A model generated the notes under the pieces. The model saw only the letters and a program-made list of their open reading frames with translations, made no database searches and was not told the origin of the DNA. A DNA stretch of 64,000 nucleotides from positions 2,418,001-2,482,000 of the forward strand of contig NZ_CP087164.1 of the NCBI RefSeq assembly GCF_021172045.1, written 5' to 3'. Origin of the DNA: Capillimicrobium parvum (GTDB taxonomy: Bacteria > Actinomycetota > Thermoleophilia > Solirubrobacterales > Solirubrobacteraceae). The position numbers were made by a program, and so were the translations under genes. Shown here in pieces: positions 43,982 through 52,610 of the stretch (the stretch's first letter is position 1; every line of letters starts with the position of its first letter).

Positions 43982-44655
43982 GCGCGCTGCACGACCGGCG
44001 CTACGCGCTCGCCGCCGCCGCGATCCGGCTGTTCGCGGCGCGGGGGCTCGAGGGCACGACGGTCGAGGAGATCGCCGCCGAGGCGGGCGTCTCGCCGCGC
44101 ACGTTCTTCCGGCACTTCGCCACGAAGGAGGCGGCGGCGTTCCCCGACCACGAGGAGCGCATCCAGGAGCTGCGCGAGCTCCTGGCCGCGCGCCGCGGGG
44201 CGTCGTCGCCGCTGGACGCGGTGCTCGAGGTCACCCAGTCCACCGCGCGCGAGTACTTCGACGAGACAGACCTGTACCGGGCCCGCATCGCCGTCGTGCG
44301 GGCGAACCCGTCGCTGCGGGACTTCGAGCGCGTCGTCGACCAGCAGTACGAGGACGCGATCGCCGGCTACCTCGCTGCTGAGATGCCGCCGGCGGCCGAC
44401 GTCACGCTGCGGGCGCGCGTGATCGCGGCGGGCGTCGTCGCGGCGGTCAACGACGTGCTGGACACGTGGACCACCGACGAGGGCAGCGACCCCGAGGCGC
44501 TCCTGTGGCGCGCCGTCGAGGTCCTGCGCCGCGCCTTCGCCGCGATGGCGGCTCCGGCACCGGAGGATGGCGCCCCGATCGTCATGCGCATGCCCGCTGA
44601 TCTGCGCGACCGCCTCGTCGCGGCCCTCACGGCAGATCGAAAACTATCCACTTGA
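43978..44655 (+). CDS. TetR-family regulator, FFRxFATKEAAAFPDHE type
   Basis: A 225-residue TetR protein whose GTG overlaps the stop of the TMADH homologue. The HTH reads VEEIAAEAGVSPRTFF then RHFATKEAAAFPDHEE, near residues 29-60. It pairs with the TetR at 33.9 kb as a second subgroup. Its last codons (LST-stop) are formed by the promoter motif of the ETF operon, which overlaps the stop codon. It probably regulates that motif and the TMADH genes; this is inference. Confidence 0.87.
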   Translation: MSALHDRRYALAAAAIRLFAARGLEGTTVEEIAAEAGVSPRTFFRHFATKEAAAFPDHEERIQELRELLAARRGASSPLDAVLEVTQSTAREYFDETDLYRARIAVVRANPSLRDFERVVDQQYEDAIAGYLAAEMPPAADVTLRARVIAAGVVAAVNDVLDTWTTDEGSDPEALLWRAVEVLRRAFAAMAAPAPEDGAPIVMRMPADLRDRLVAALTADRKLST

Positions 44656-44680
44656 CAACTTTCGCCTCCGTCGCGACACT
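44642..44680 (+). promoter_or_regulatory. ETF operon promoter with AACTATCCACTTGACAA motif (copy 1)
   Basis: The 17-base motif at 44642-44658 contains TTGACA (44652-44657). After 17 bases comes GACACT (44675-44680). The TetR stop codon TGA lies inside TTGACA. The identical 17 bases are found at 48587, again over a stop codon and with the same 17-base spacing. Confidence 0.78.
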
Positions 44681-44727
44681 CGGCATCCCTCCCGCCGCGG
44701 GCGGGACGAGCGAGCGGAGGAGCGCTG

Positions 44728-45517
44728 ATGCTGCGGGTGGTGGTGGCGGTCAAGCAGGTCGCCGCGCTGGACGACGAGTTCGAGCTCGAGCCGGGTGCGG
44801 CCGAGGTCGATCCGGACTTCGTCGAGCGCGAGCTCAACGAGTGGGACGCGTTCTCCGTCGAGGCGGCCGTGCAGATCAAGGAGGCCGAGGGCGAGGCTGA
44901 GGTGGTCGTCGTGACGGTGGGCGACGAGGAGGCCGACGAGGCGCTCGTCGACTGCCTGGCGCGCGGCGCCGATCGCGCGGTCCGGGTCGACCTGTCTGCC
45001 GACGACCCCTTGATCGTCGCTCGTGCACTGGCCGCCGTCGTCGAGCGGGAGTCCGCCGACCTCGTCCTGTGCGGGGTGCAGTCCTCCGACGCCGCCGGCC
45101 AGGCGACCGGCGTCGCGCTCGCGGCGTACGCCGGACTGCCGCATGTCGCCGTGGCGCGGCGGATCGACTTCGACACGGCGGCGCGGCGGCTGCGTCGACC
45201 GGGAGCTGGAAGGCGGGCTGGTGGAGGAGCTCGAGCTGCCCGCGCCGGCGCTGGTGACGGTCCAGACGGGCGCCAACGAGCCGCGCTACGCGACGTTGCG
45301 CGCGATCAAGCAGGCGGCGGACAAGCCGCGCGAGGTCGTGTCGGCGGAGGACCTCGGCCTGGATGCGACGGCGTTGGACGCGGCGCGGGGCGCTCGGGTG
45401 ACGGCGCTGTCGCCGCCGCAGGCGACCGGCCGGGCGCAGATGCTCGAGGGCGACGCCGACGACGTGGCGGCGGCGATCGTCGAGATCGTGCGCGAGCGGA
45501 TCGGGGCGCCGGCATGA
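44728..45517 (+). pseudogene. etfB: Electron transfer flavoprotein beta subunit with one frameshift
   Basis: The first frame gives an EtfB N-terminus (VVAVKQVAALDDEFEL, LNEWDAFSVEAAVQIKE, GVQSSDAAGQATGVALAAYAG) up to about 45192. The expected continuation, VDRELEGGLVEELELPAPA then TGANEPRYATLRAIKQA, is in another frame from 45194 to TGA 45517. One extra base (or two missing) in CTGCGTCGAC accounts for it. Together about 262 residues, normal for EtfB. The protein carries electrons from flavin dehydrogenases such as the TMADH homologues. It may be a sequencing error, a real lesion or, less likely, programmed frameshifting. AGGAG precedes the ATG. Confidence 0.85.
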
Positions 45518-46464
45518 GCGGCGTGGTGGTGGTCGCCGAGCACCGGCGCGGCGAGGTGCGCGACGTCACGTTCGAGCTGATCGGCCTGGCGCTGGAGCTG
45601 AAGGCCGCCGGGGCGGGGCCGGTGGCGGTGCTCGTCGTCGGCCGCGAGGCGCAGGCGCTGGCGGAGTCGCTGGCGGTCGAGGGCGTGGACGCCGCGCTGG
45701 CGGCGCCCGCCGACGCGGAGGGCTTCGAGCCCCACGTGACCCAGCGGGCGGTCGAGCGCGTGGTCCAGCAGCGCGCGCCGCTCGTGGTGCTGGCCGGCCA
45801 CACGGTCGACGGGGCGGGGTTCGCGCCCGCGGTCGCGGCGGCCGGCGGGCTCGGGTTCGCCTCCAACGTCCTGTCGGCGGCGTGGGCCGACGGCGCGCTG
45901 TCCGCGCGGCGCGGCGCCTACGGCGACCGCCTCGTCGCGGAGCTCGCGTTCGACGACCGGCCGGCGGTGCTGATGGTGCGCGCCGGCGCGTATCCGGCCG
46001 CCGCGCGGTCTGGCTCGGCGCCGGCCGTGGAGGTCCTGGAGCTCGACGACGCCTCGGGCCCGACCGCCCATCTCGGGTTCCGCGAGGCCGACACCTCGGG
46101 GGTCGACATCACCAAGAGCGAGTTCCTGCTGTCGATCGGCCGGGGCATCGGCGAGCAGGACGAGATCGAGCGCTTCGAGCATCTCGCCGAGCGGCTCGGG
46201 GCGACCCTGAGCGCGTCGCGGCCGCTGGTCGACGCGGGCTGGATCGACAGCGCGCGCCAGGTCGGCCAGTCCGGGCGCACGGTCAAGCCGAAGGTGTACC
46301 TCGCGCTGGGCATCTCCGGGGCGGTGCAGCACCTGGCCGGCATCCGCGACGCCGAGATGATCATCGCGGTCACCACGGACGCCGATGCCCCCATCTTCGG
46401 CGTCGCGCACTACGGCGCCGTCGCCGACGTGCACGACCTCGCCGACGCCCTCGAGGCGCTCTGA
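45514..46464 (+). CDS. etfA: Electron transfer flavoprotein alpha subunit
   Basis: A 316-residue EtfA. The FAD-binding C-terminal part is intact: GQSGRTVKPKVYLALGISG followed by AVQHLAGI, with KSEFLLSIGRGIG before it. EtfA with EtfB forms a soluble dimer that accepts electrons from amine dehydrogenases and hands them to a membrane quinone reductase. Its ATG overlaps the etfB stop (ATGA), so loss of EtfB synthesis would also reduce EtfA. The membrane Fe-S oxidoreductase gene follows 13 bases later. Confidence 0.92.
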   Translation: MSGVVVVAEHRRGEVRDVTFELIGLALELKAAGAGPVAVLVVGREAQALAESLAVEGVDAALAAPADAEGFEPHVTQRAVERVVQQRAPLVVLAGHTVDGAGFAPAVAAAGGLGFASNVLSAAWADGALSARRGAYGDRLVAELAFDDRPAVLMVRAGAYPAAARSGSAPAVEVLELDDASGPTAHLGFREADTSGVDITKSEFLLSIGRGIGEQDEIERFEHLAERLGATLSASRPLVDAGWIDSARQVGQSGRTVKPKVYLALGISGAVQHLAGIRDAEMIIAVTTDADAPIFGVAHYGAVADVHDLADALEAL

Positions 46465-46477
46465 CCCCGAGCCGGCC

Positions 46478-48600
46478 GTGACCGCCGCAGCGCCGCCCAC
46501 CCGCGAGGTCTTCTGGCACATGCCCGCCTGGGCCGAGGTGCTCTGGTACGTCCTCGCGGTCGCCTCGGTCGCCTCGGTCGCCTCGGTCGCGGTGTTCGCG
46601 TGCGGCGTGGCGCGGCCGGTCGTGAAGTACCGGCGGGGGCGGCCCGGGAACCTGCCGCCGGTGCGCGAGCTGCCGGCGCGGATCGCGGCGGCGTGCCGCA
46701 CGGTGTTCGCGCACGCGTCGATCAAGCGGCGCGACCCGTACGTCGGCTCGGCGCACCGCCTCATGTTCTACGGCTTCCTCACGCTCTTCGCGGGGACGGT
46801 CGTGCTGGCCATCAACACCGACGTGACGGAGCGGTTCTTCGGCTGGCGCTTCTTCGAGGGCGACTTCTACCTCGGCTACTCGATCGTGCTCGACGTGCTC
46901 GGGGTGGCGCTGCTGGCCGGGCTGGTGATGATGATGGTCCGCCGGGCGCGCCGCCCGCCGCAGCTGGACTACCGGCGGCCCGACCGCGAGCCGGGCGACC
47001 CGGACCAGGACCGGCGCGCGTACCGGATCGGCGACTGGCTGTTCGTCGGCGCGCTGCTCTATCTGGTGCTGACCGGCTACCTGCTCGAGGGCGTGCGCAT
47101 CGCGATGGACGAGCCGGGCCACGACGCGTTCTCGCCCGTCGGCTGGCTCAGCGCGCAGGCGATCGGCGTCCTCGGGCTCTCCGACGGCGTGCTCGGCACG
47201 CTGCGGCACGTGATCTGGTGGTCGCACGGCCTCGTGGCGATCGTCTTCGTCGCGTCGATCCCGTACACGAAGGCGGCCCACATGCTCACGAGCTTCGCGA
47301 GCCTCGTGCTGCGCGACCCGCTGGCCGGCCGGCGGCTGCGCCCGATCCCGCCCGAGCTCGAGCACGAGCCGGCGGGCTACGGCGTGCTGGCGGACTTCTT
47401 CACCGAGCACCTGCTGCAGCTCGACGCGTGCACCAAGTGCGGCAAGTGCCACGTCGCGTGCCCGGCCAATGCGACGGGCCGGCCGCTGTCGCCGCGCGAC
47501 GTCGTGCTCGACCTGCGCGAGCTGGCCAACCACGGCGGCATGGACGTGCCGGTGATCGGCGACGAGCACGTGCGCGAGGACACGCTGTGGTCGTGCATGC
47601 AGTGCAACGCGTGCGTGGAGATCTGCCCGGTCGGCATCGAGCAGGCGCCGATGATCAACCAGATGCGCCGCCGGCTCGTCGAGGAGGGACGGATGCAGCC
47701 GGCCCTGCAGAAGACGCTGCAGACCATCCAGAAGTCCGGCAACTCGTTCGGCGAGAGCAAGCGCAAGCGGGGGCGCTGGACGCGCGAGCTGGACTTCGAG
47801 GTCCAGGACGCGCGCAAGGAGCCCGTCGACGTGCTGTGGTTCGTCGGCGACTACGCCTCCTTCGACCCGCGCTCCCAACAGGTGACCAGGTCGGTGGCGC
47901 GTCTGATGCACGCGGCGGGGGTGGACTTCGGCATCCTCTACGACGGCGAGCAGAACGCCGGCAACGACGTCCGGCGCGTCGGCGAGGAGGGGCTCTTCGA
48001 GGCGCTGGCGCAGACGAACATCGCGGCGCTCTCCGGCTGCGAGTTCAACCGGATCGTCACGAGCGATCCGCATTCGCTCAACACGCTGCGCAACGAGTAC
48101 CCGCAGCTCGGCGCGACGTGGACGGTCACCCACCACACGGCGTTCCTGCTCGAGCTGGTCGAGGAGGGCCGGCTCTCGCCGGTGCGCCCGCTGGACCTCC
48201 GCGTCACCTACCACGACCCGTGCTACCTCGGCCGCCACAACGGCGGCTACGACGCCCCGCGGGCGCTGCTGGAGCGCATCGGCTGCGACCTGGTCGAGAT
48301 GCCGCGCAACCGCGACAACAGCTTCTGCTGCGGCGCCGGCGGCGGGCGCATCTGGATGACCGACCCGCCGGGCACCGAGCGCCCGTCGGAGAACCGGATC
48401 CGCGAGGCGGTGGGGCTCGGCGAGCTCGACCACTTCGTCGTCAGCTGCCCCAAGGACGTCCGATGTACGAGGACGCGATCAAGACGTCGGGCCACGCGGA
48501 CCGGATCACGCTGCGCGAGATCACCGAGCTGCTGGAAGAGGCGGTGGCTCCGCCGGAATCGCCGCCGCCGATGGCCGCGGCACACGAACTATCCACTTGA
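46478..48600 (+). pseudogene. Membrane Fe-S oxidoreductase (ETF:quinone reductase type) with frameshift near 3' end
   Basis: From GTG 46478 the frame encodes an N-terminal membrane domain of about five to six spans, like nitrate reductase gamma. Two 4Fe-4S motifs follow (CTKCGKCHVACPA near residue 318, CMQCNACVEICPVG near 373), then CCG-type domains (CYLGRHNGG, CCGAGGGR). At about 48463 the reading SCPKDV needs a one-base correction to continue as MYEDAIKTSGHADRITLRE and end at TGA 48600. Genes of this kind next to etf reduce quinone with ETF electrons. A tandem GCCTCGGTC repeat near 46560 makes VASVASVASV in span 1. Confidence 0.83.
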
Positions 48601-48625
48601 CAAGCTTGGCCGGCGCGCATACGGT
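48587..48625 (+). promoter_or_regulatory. Promoter with AACTATCCACTTGACAA motif (copy 2)
   Basis: The motif at 48587-48603 is identical to that at 44642. TTGACA (48597-48602), 17 bases, TACGGT (48620-48625) gives a better promoter than copy 1. The stop codon of the Fe-S oxidoreductase gene lies inside TTGACA. The GcvT-like gene starts 27 bases downstream. Confidence 0.82.
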
Positions 48626-48652
48626 CGCCCGGCCCGAACGAGGAGGAGCGCC

Positions 48653-49786
48653 GTGTCAGGGACCGGCCAGGAGGACCAGCTGCTGCACAGCCCCGTGCAC
48701 GAGCGCATCGTGCGCGGCGACGCCGAGGTCATGGACGTCTACGGGATGGCCCAGCCCGTCGTGGCCGAGGACGTCGAGCTCGAGTACCGCGCGGTGCGCG
48801 AGGGCGTCGGCATCCTCGACTTCTCGCCGCTGCTGAAGGTCGACGTCGAGGGTCCGAACGCGAAGGAGCTCCTGAACCGGGCGTTCGCCCGCGATCTCGC
48901 CAAGGTCGCCACCGGGCGCATCGCATACGGCCCCGTCCTCGGCGAGGACGGTCTGATGCGCGACGACTCGACCGTGGCCGTGCGCGGCGACGATCGCCTG
49001 CGCGTGGCGGGCAGCCCGCTCATGCCGCCGGAGATCGTGCCGTACGCCGAGAGCGTCGGGCTGACCGCGACCGAGCGCCGCTCCGAGCTCGCCCACCTGA
49101 ACATCCAGGGGCCGCGCAGCCGCGACGTCCTCGCCCGCCTCACCGACGCCGACGTGTCCAACGCGGCGTTCCCGTACTACACGATCAAGGACGGCATCCC
49201 CGTCGCCGGAGTGAAGGACGCGTACGTCGCCCGGATGGGCTACACCGCCGAGCTGGGCTACGAGCTCATGGTCCCCGCCGACGCGGCGCTCGACGTCTTC
49301 GACGCCCTGATGGAGGCGGGCGCCGAGTTCGGCATCCGGCCCGTCGGGGGCGCCGCGATCATGATGGTCCGCATCGAGGCCGGGATGGTCATGGGCGAGT
49401 TCGAGTACGACACCCGGACCTCGCCGTGGGAGTGCGGCCTCGGATGGGCGGTCGACCTCGAGAAGGGCGACTTCCGCGGCCGCGACGCGGTGCTGCGCCT
49501 GCGCGACGAGCGCCGGCAGCGCCTCGTGGGGGTCGTCCTGGAGCGCGGCGAGGACGGGGCGACCGGCGCGCCGCTGCAGTCCGCCGGGGGCGAGGCGATC
49601 GGCGCGGTCACGATGTCGATGCCGTCCCCGTACCTCGGCGGCAAGACGCTCGCCCTGGCGCGGGTCGACGAGGCGCACGCGGCCCCGGGCACGAGCGTCC
49701 GGGCCGCCGTCGACGGCGACGAGATCCCCGGCGAGGTCGTCTCGATCCCGGTCTACGACCCCGAGCGCAAGCGCGTTCGCAGCTAG
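48653..49786 (+). CDS. GcvT-like tetrahydrofolate aminomethyltransferase
   Basis: A 377-residue aminomethyltransferase-fold protein from GTG 48653 with GAGGAG before it. It has GILDFSPLLKVDVEGPNA near residue 55, LNIQGPRSRDVLARL near 145, YTAELGYELMVP, and the C-terminal GcvT barrel segment starting KGDFRGRDAVLRL. Proteins of this fold move a one-carbon unit from an N-methyl or methylene-amine to tetrahydrofolate. Placed 9 bases before a TMADH homologue, it probably traps the formaldehyde made by demethylation as methylene-THF. A demethylase role of its own is also possible. Confidence 0.87.
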   Translation: MSGTGQEDQLLHSPVHERIVRGDAEVMDVYGMAQPVVAEDVELEYRAVREGVGILDFSPLLKVDVEGPNAKELLNRAFARDLAKVATGRIAYGPVLGEDGLMRDDSTVAVRGDDRLRVAGSPLMPPEIVPYAESVGLTATERRSELAHLNIQGPRSRDVLARLTDADVSNAAFPYYTIKDGIPVAGVKDAYVARMGYTAELGYELMVPADAALDVFDALMEAGAEFGIRPVGGAAIMMVRIEAGMVMGEFEYDTRTSPWECGLGWAVDLEKGDFRGRDAVLRLRDERRQRLVGVVLERGEDGATGAPLQSAGGEAIGAVTMSMPSPYLGGKTLALARVDEAHAAPGTSVRAAVDGDEIPGEVVSIPVYDPERKRVRS

Positions 49787-49795
49787 GAGGCGACG

Positions 49796-51958
49796 ATGGC
49801 GCGCGACCCGAAGTACGACGTCCTCTTCGAGCCCGTCCAGGTCGGGCCGAAGACCCTGCGCAACCGCTTCTGGCAGGTGCCGCACTGCAACGGCGCTGGC
49901 TCCGAGCGGCCGGGCATGCAGGCCGAGTTCCGGGCCATGAAGGCCGAGGGCGGCTGGAGCGCCGTCTTCACCGAGGCGTGCACCATCACGCCCGACAGCG
50001 ACGTCATGCCGCTCGTCGGCGCCAAGCTCTGGGACGACGGCGACGTGCGCAACCTCTCGCTGATGACCGAGCGCATCCACGACCACGGCGCGCTCGCCGG
50101 AGTCGAGATGTGCGCCGCGGGCGGGATGGCGGCGAACTCCGAGAGCCGCGCGCCCGGCCGGGTCGTGTCGCAGATCCCGCACGAGTTCAACTACATGGCC
50201 AACGGCCGGGCGCTGGACCGCGAGGAGATCCGCCGGCTGCGGCGCGAGCACGTGGCCGGGGCGTTGCGCGCCCGCGCGGCCGGCTTCGACCTGCTCACGC
50301 TGTTCGTCGGCCTCGGCGCCTTCCCGATCTACTTCCTCTATCCCTTCTACAACAAGCGCACGGACGAGTACGGCGGGTCGTTCGAGAACCGCATCCGGTT
50401 CACGCGCGAGGTCCTCGAGGACATCCGCGAGGCGATCGACGACTGTGGGATCGGGTGCCGGTTCGTCATCGACACGCTCGACGAGCCGTACGGCTACGGC
50501 GAGCAGGGCATCCGCTACGACGGCGAGGGCGTCCAGTTCATCGCGGCGCTCGACCACCTCGTCGACTACTGGGACCTGAACATCGGCACGCTCAACTGGG
50601 GCGAGGACGCGGGCTCGTCGCGGTTCTTCGCGATGAACCACGAGGCGCAGTACACGCGCATCGCGAAGACCGTCACGACGAAGCCCTGCGTGAACGTCGG
50701 GCGGTTCACCGACCCGGACGTGATGGTCGAGGCGATCACCTCCGGCCAGTGCGACATCATCGGCGCCGCGCGGCCGTCGATCGCCGACCCGTTCCTGCCG
50801 AGCAAGATCGAGGAGGGCCGGCCCGACGACATCCGCGAGTGCATCGCGTGCAACGTGTGCGTGTCGCGCTGGGAGATGGGCGGCCCGCCGATCTGGTGCA
50901 CGCAGAACCCGACGTCGGGCGAGGAGTACCGCCGCGGCTGGCATCCCGAGCGCTTCACGACCGCGGCGAACGCGCAGAACGACGTGCTGGTCGTCGGCGC
51001 CGGGCCCGCCGGCCTGGAGTGCGCGATGGTGCTCGGCAAGCGCGGGATGCGCCGGGTCCACGTCGTCGACGAGCAGCCCGAGCCCGGCGGCCACCTGAAC
51101 TGGCTGACGCGCCTGCCCGGCCTGGGCACGTGGAGTCGCGTGACGCAGTACCGCCGGACGCAGATCGACAACCTCAAGAACGTCCAGTTCGTGCCCCGGA
51201 CCCGGCTCTCGGCGTCCGACGTGCTGGACTACGGCGCCGAGATCGTGATCGTGGCGACGGGCGCCGAGTGGGCCCGCGATGGGATGAACGGGGCGATGCA
51301 CGCCCGGATCGACGGCGCGGACGCCAGCCTGTCGCACGTCTGCACGCCGGAGCAGATCGCGCTGGAGAGCAAGGCGCACGGCGAGCGCGTCGTCGTGGTC
51401 GACCACGACGGCTACCACATGGGCGCCACGATGGCCGAGCTGCTGGCCGGCCGCGGGGCGTCCGTCACGCTGGTCACGCACTTCGACTCGATGGGCCCGT
51501 ACATGCGCTACACGCTCGAGGAGCAGCGCCAGTACCAGCGGCTCGTGGAGCTCGGCGTCCGGATCGTGACGCAGACGCTCGTCACGGCGGTCACGCCGGC
51601 GCAGGCCTCGATCGTGCATGTGTGGTCGGGCGAGGAGGGCACGGTCGAGTGCGACACCGTCGTCCTCGTCACGCAGCGCGTCTCGCGCAGCGAGCTCTAC
51701 GAGGAGCTGCGCGCGGACGCCGGCGCGGTCGAGGAGGCCGGTATCGCCGCCGTACACCTGATCGGAGACGCCTGGCAGCCGGGCATGGTGGCGCAGGCCA
51801 CGTTCTCCGGGCATCGGCTGGCCCGGGAGATCGACACGGATGATCCCGCGACGCCGCTGCCGTTCATCCGCGAACGGCGCCTGCTGAACGCCACGGAGCA
51901 GGACTACGTGCTGGGCTCGCCGGCGCTGGCCCACGGGCTCGACGTGCTCGCGACCTGA
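49796..51958 (+). CDS. Trimethylamine/dimethylamine dehydrogenase homologue
   Basis: A 720-residue TMADH homologue, highly similar to the one at 41.9 kb throughout. Cys31 is the covalent FMN site; Cys349, 352, 355 and 368 bind the 4Fe-4S cluster; Trp268, Trp359 and Asp271 are kept. As in its paralogue, the TMADH residues Tyr169 and His172 are Phe170 and Leu173, and Tyr60 is Ala61 rather than Met61. The pair may divide two N-alkyl substrates or two steps. It shares a promoter with the GcvT-like gene and should feed the ETF upstream. Confidence 0.9.
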   Translation: MARDPKYDVLFEPVQVGPKTLRNRFWQVPHCNGAGSERPGMQAEFRAMKAEGGWSAVFTEACTITPDSDVMPLVGAKLWDDGDVRNLSLMTERIHDHGALAGVEMCAAGGMAANSESRAPGRVVSQIPHEFNYMANGRALDREEIRRLRREHVAGALRARAAGFDLLTLFVGLGAFPIYFLYPFYNKRTDEYGGSFENRIRFTREVLEDIREAIDDCGIGCRFVIDTLDEPYGYGEQGIRYDGEGVQFIAALDHLVDYWDLNIGTLNWGEDAGSSRFFAMNHEAQYTRIAKTVTTKPCVNVGRFTDPDVMVEAITSGQCDIIGAARPSIADPFLPSKIEEGRPDDIRECIACNVCVSRWEMGGPPIWCTQNPTSGEEYRRGWHPERFTTAANAQNDVLVVGAGPAGLECAMVLGKRGMRRVHVVDEQPEPGGHLNWLTRLPGLGTWSRVTQYRRTQIDNLKNVQFVPRTRLSASDVLDYGAEIVIVATGAEWARDGMNGAMHARIDGADASLSHVCTPEQIALESKAHGERVVVVDHDGYHMGATMAELLAGRGASVTLVTHFDSMGPYMRYTLEEQRQYQRLVELGVRIVTQTLVTAVTPAQASIVHVWSGEEGTVECDTVVLVTQRVSRSELYEELRADAGAVEEAGIAAVHLIGDAWQPGMVAQATFSGHRLAREIDTDDPATPLPFIRERRLLNATEQDYVLGSPALAHGLDVLAT

Positions 51959-51990
51959 CCGGTCGGCGGCGCCGGTAGCCTGCGGGCCCC

Positions 51991-52581
51991 ATGACGACCG
52001 CCGGCGCAACCAGGCCGTCCTACGGAGAGGGGCGTCAGGCGCTGCTCGACGCGGCGATCCGCGTGGTCGCCGCGTCCGGCCTGCGGGGGCTGACGATCCG
52101 CGCCGTCGGCGCCGAGGCCGGCGTGACCCACGGCCTGGTCCGCCACCACTTCGGCTCACGTGAAGCGCTCATCGAGGAGACGCTGAAGTACTCCGCGCAG
52201 GTGTCCATCGCGGCGTCGTCGCTGGACCCGGAGGACGGCGACATCGACGGGCTGGCGGCCAACCTCCCGGCGATGGCGGAGCAGCAGGGCGAGCTGCAGG
52301 CGTTCCAGTTCGAGCTCCTGCTCGAGGCGCGGCGCCGGCCGGAGCTCCTGCCGCATGTCCGCGCGATCTACGACGAGTACCTGGAGGCGACCGCGGACGG
52401 GCTGCGGCGGGCCGGGGTTGACCACGACGCGGACCTCGCGCTGCTCGTCATGGCAGCGCTCGACGGCCTGGTGCTCCAGCAGGTGGTGTTCGGCCAGCCC
52501 GAGCGCACGGAGCGGGTCATCGGCCGGCTGCACGACGTGCTGCGCGCGGTCGGCGGCGGCGGTGGCCGCCGTCCAGGCTGA
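51991..52581 (+). CDS. TetR-family regulator, palindrome-associated type
   Basis: A 196-residue TetR protein with HTH VGAEAGVTHGLVRHHFGSREALI at about residues 40-62 (VGAEAGVTHGLV then RHHFGSREALI). It shares AFQFELLLEARRRPELL with the TetR proteins at 7.4 and 19.9 kb, though no palindrome copy is seen at its own start. It follows the TMADH homologue by 32 bases and may be read from the same promoter. It could act on the distant palindrome sites. Confidence 0.87.
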   Translation: MTTAGATRPSYGEGRQALLDAAIRVVAASGLRGLTIRAVGAEAGVTHGLVRHHFGSREALIEETLKYSAQVSIAASSLDPEDGDIDGLAANLPAMAEQQGELQAFQFELLLEARRRPELLPHVRAIYDEYLEATADGLRRAGVDHDADLALLVMAALDGLVLQQVVFGQPERTERVIGRLHDVLRAVGGGGGRRPG

Positions 52582-52610
52582 TCGACTGCCCGCCGGCCAC
52601 CGCCCTGCCG

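Noticed and set aside
46557-46600. Tandem GCCTCGGTC copies as a functional repeat
   Set aside because: Three copies of 9 bases inside a coding region make VASVASVASV in a membrane span; they are better explained as coding slippage than as a separate element.
41876-51958. Calling the TMADH homologues true trimethylamine dehydrogenases
   Set aside because: Key substrate-site residues of TMADH (Tyr60, Tyr169, His172) are replaced in both, so only the family name is supported.
48656-52159. A 1167-codon open frame on the minus strand
   Set aside because: It is antisense to the GcvT-like and TMADH-like genes, which carry clear conserved motifs; no domain is visible in it.
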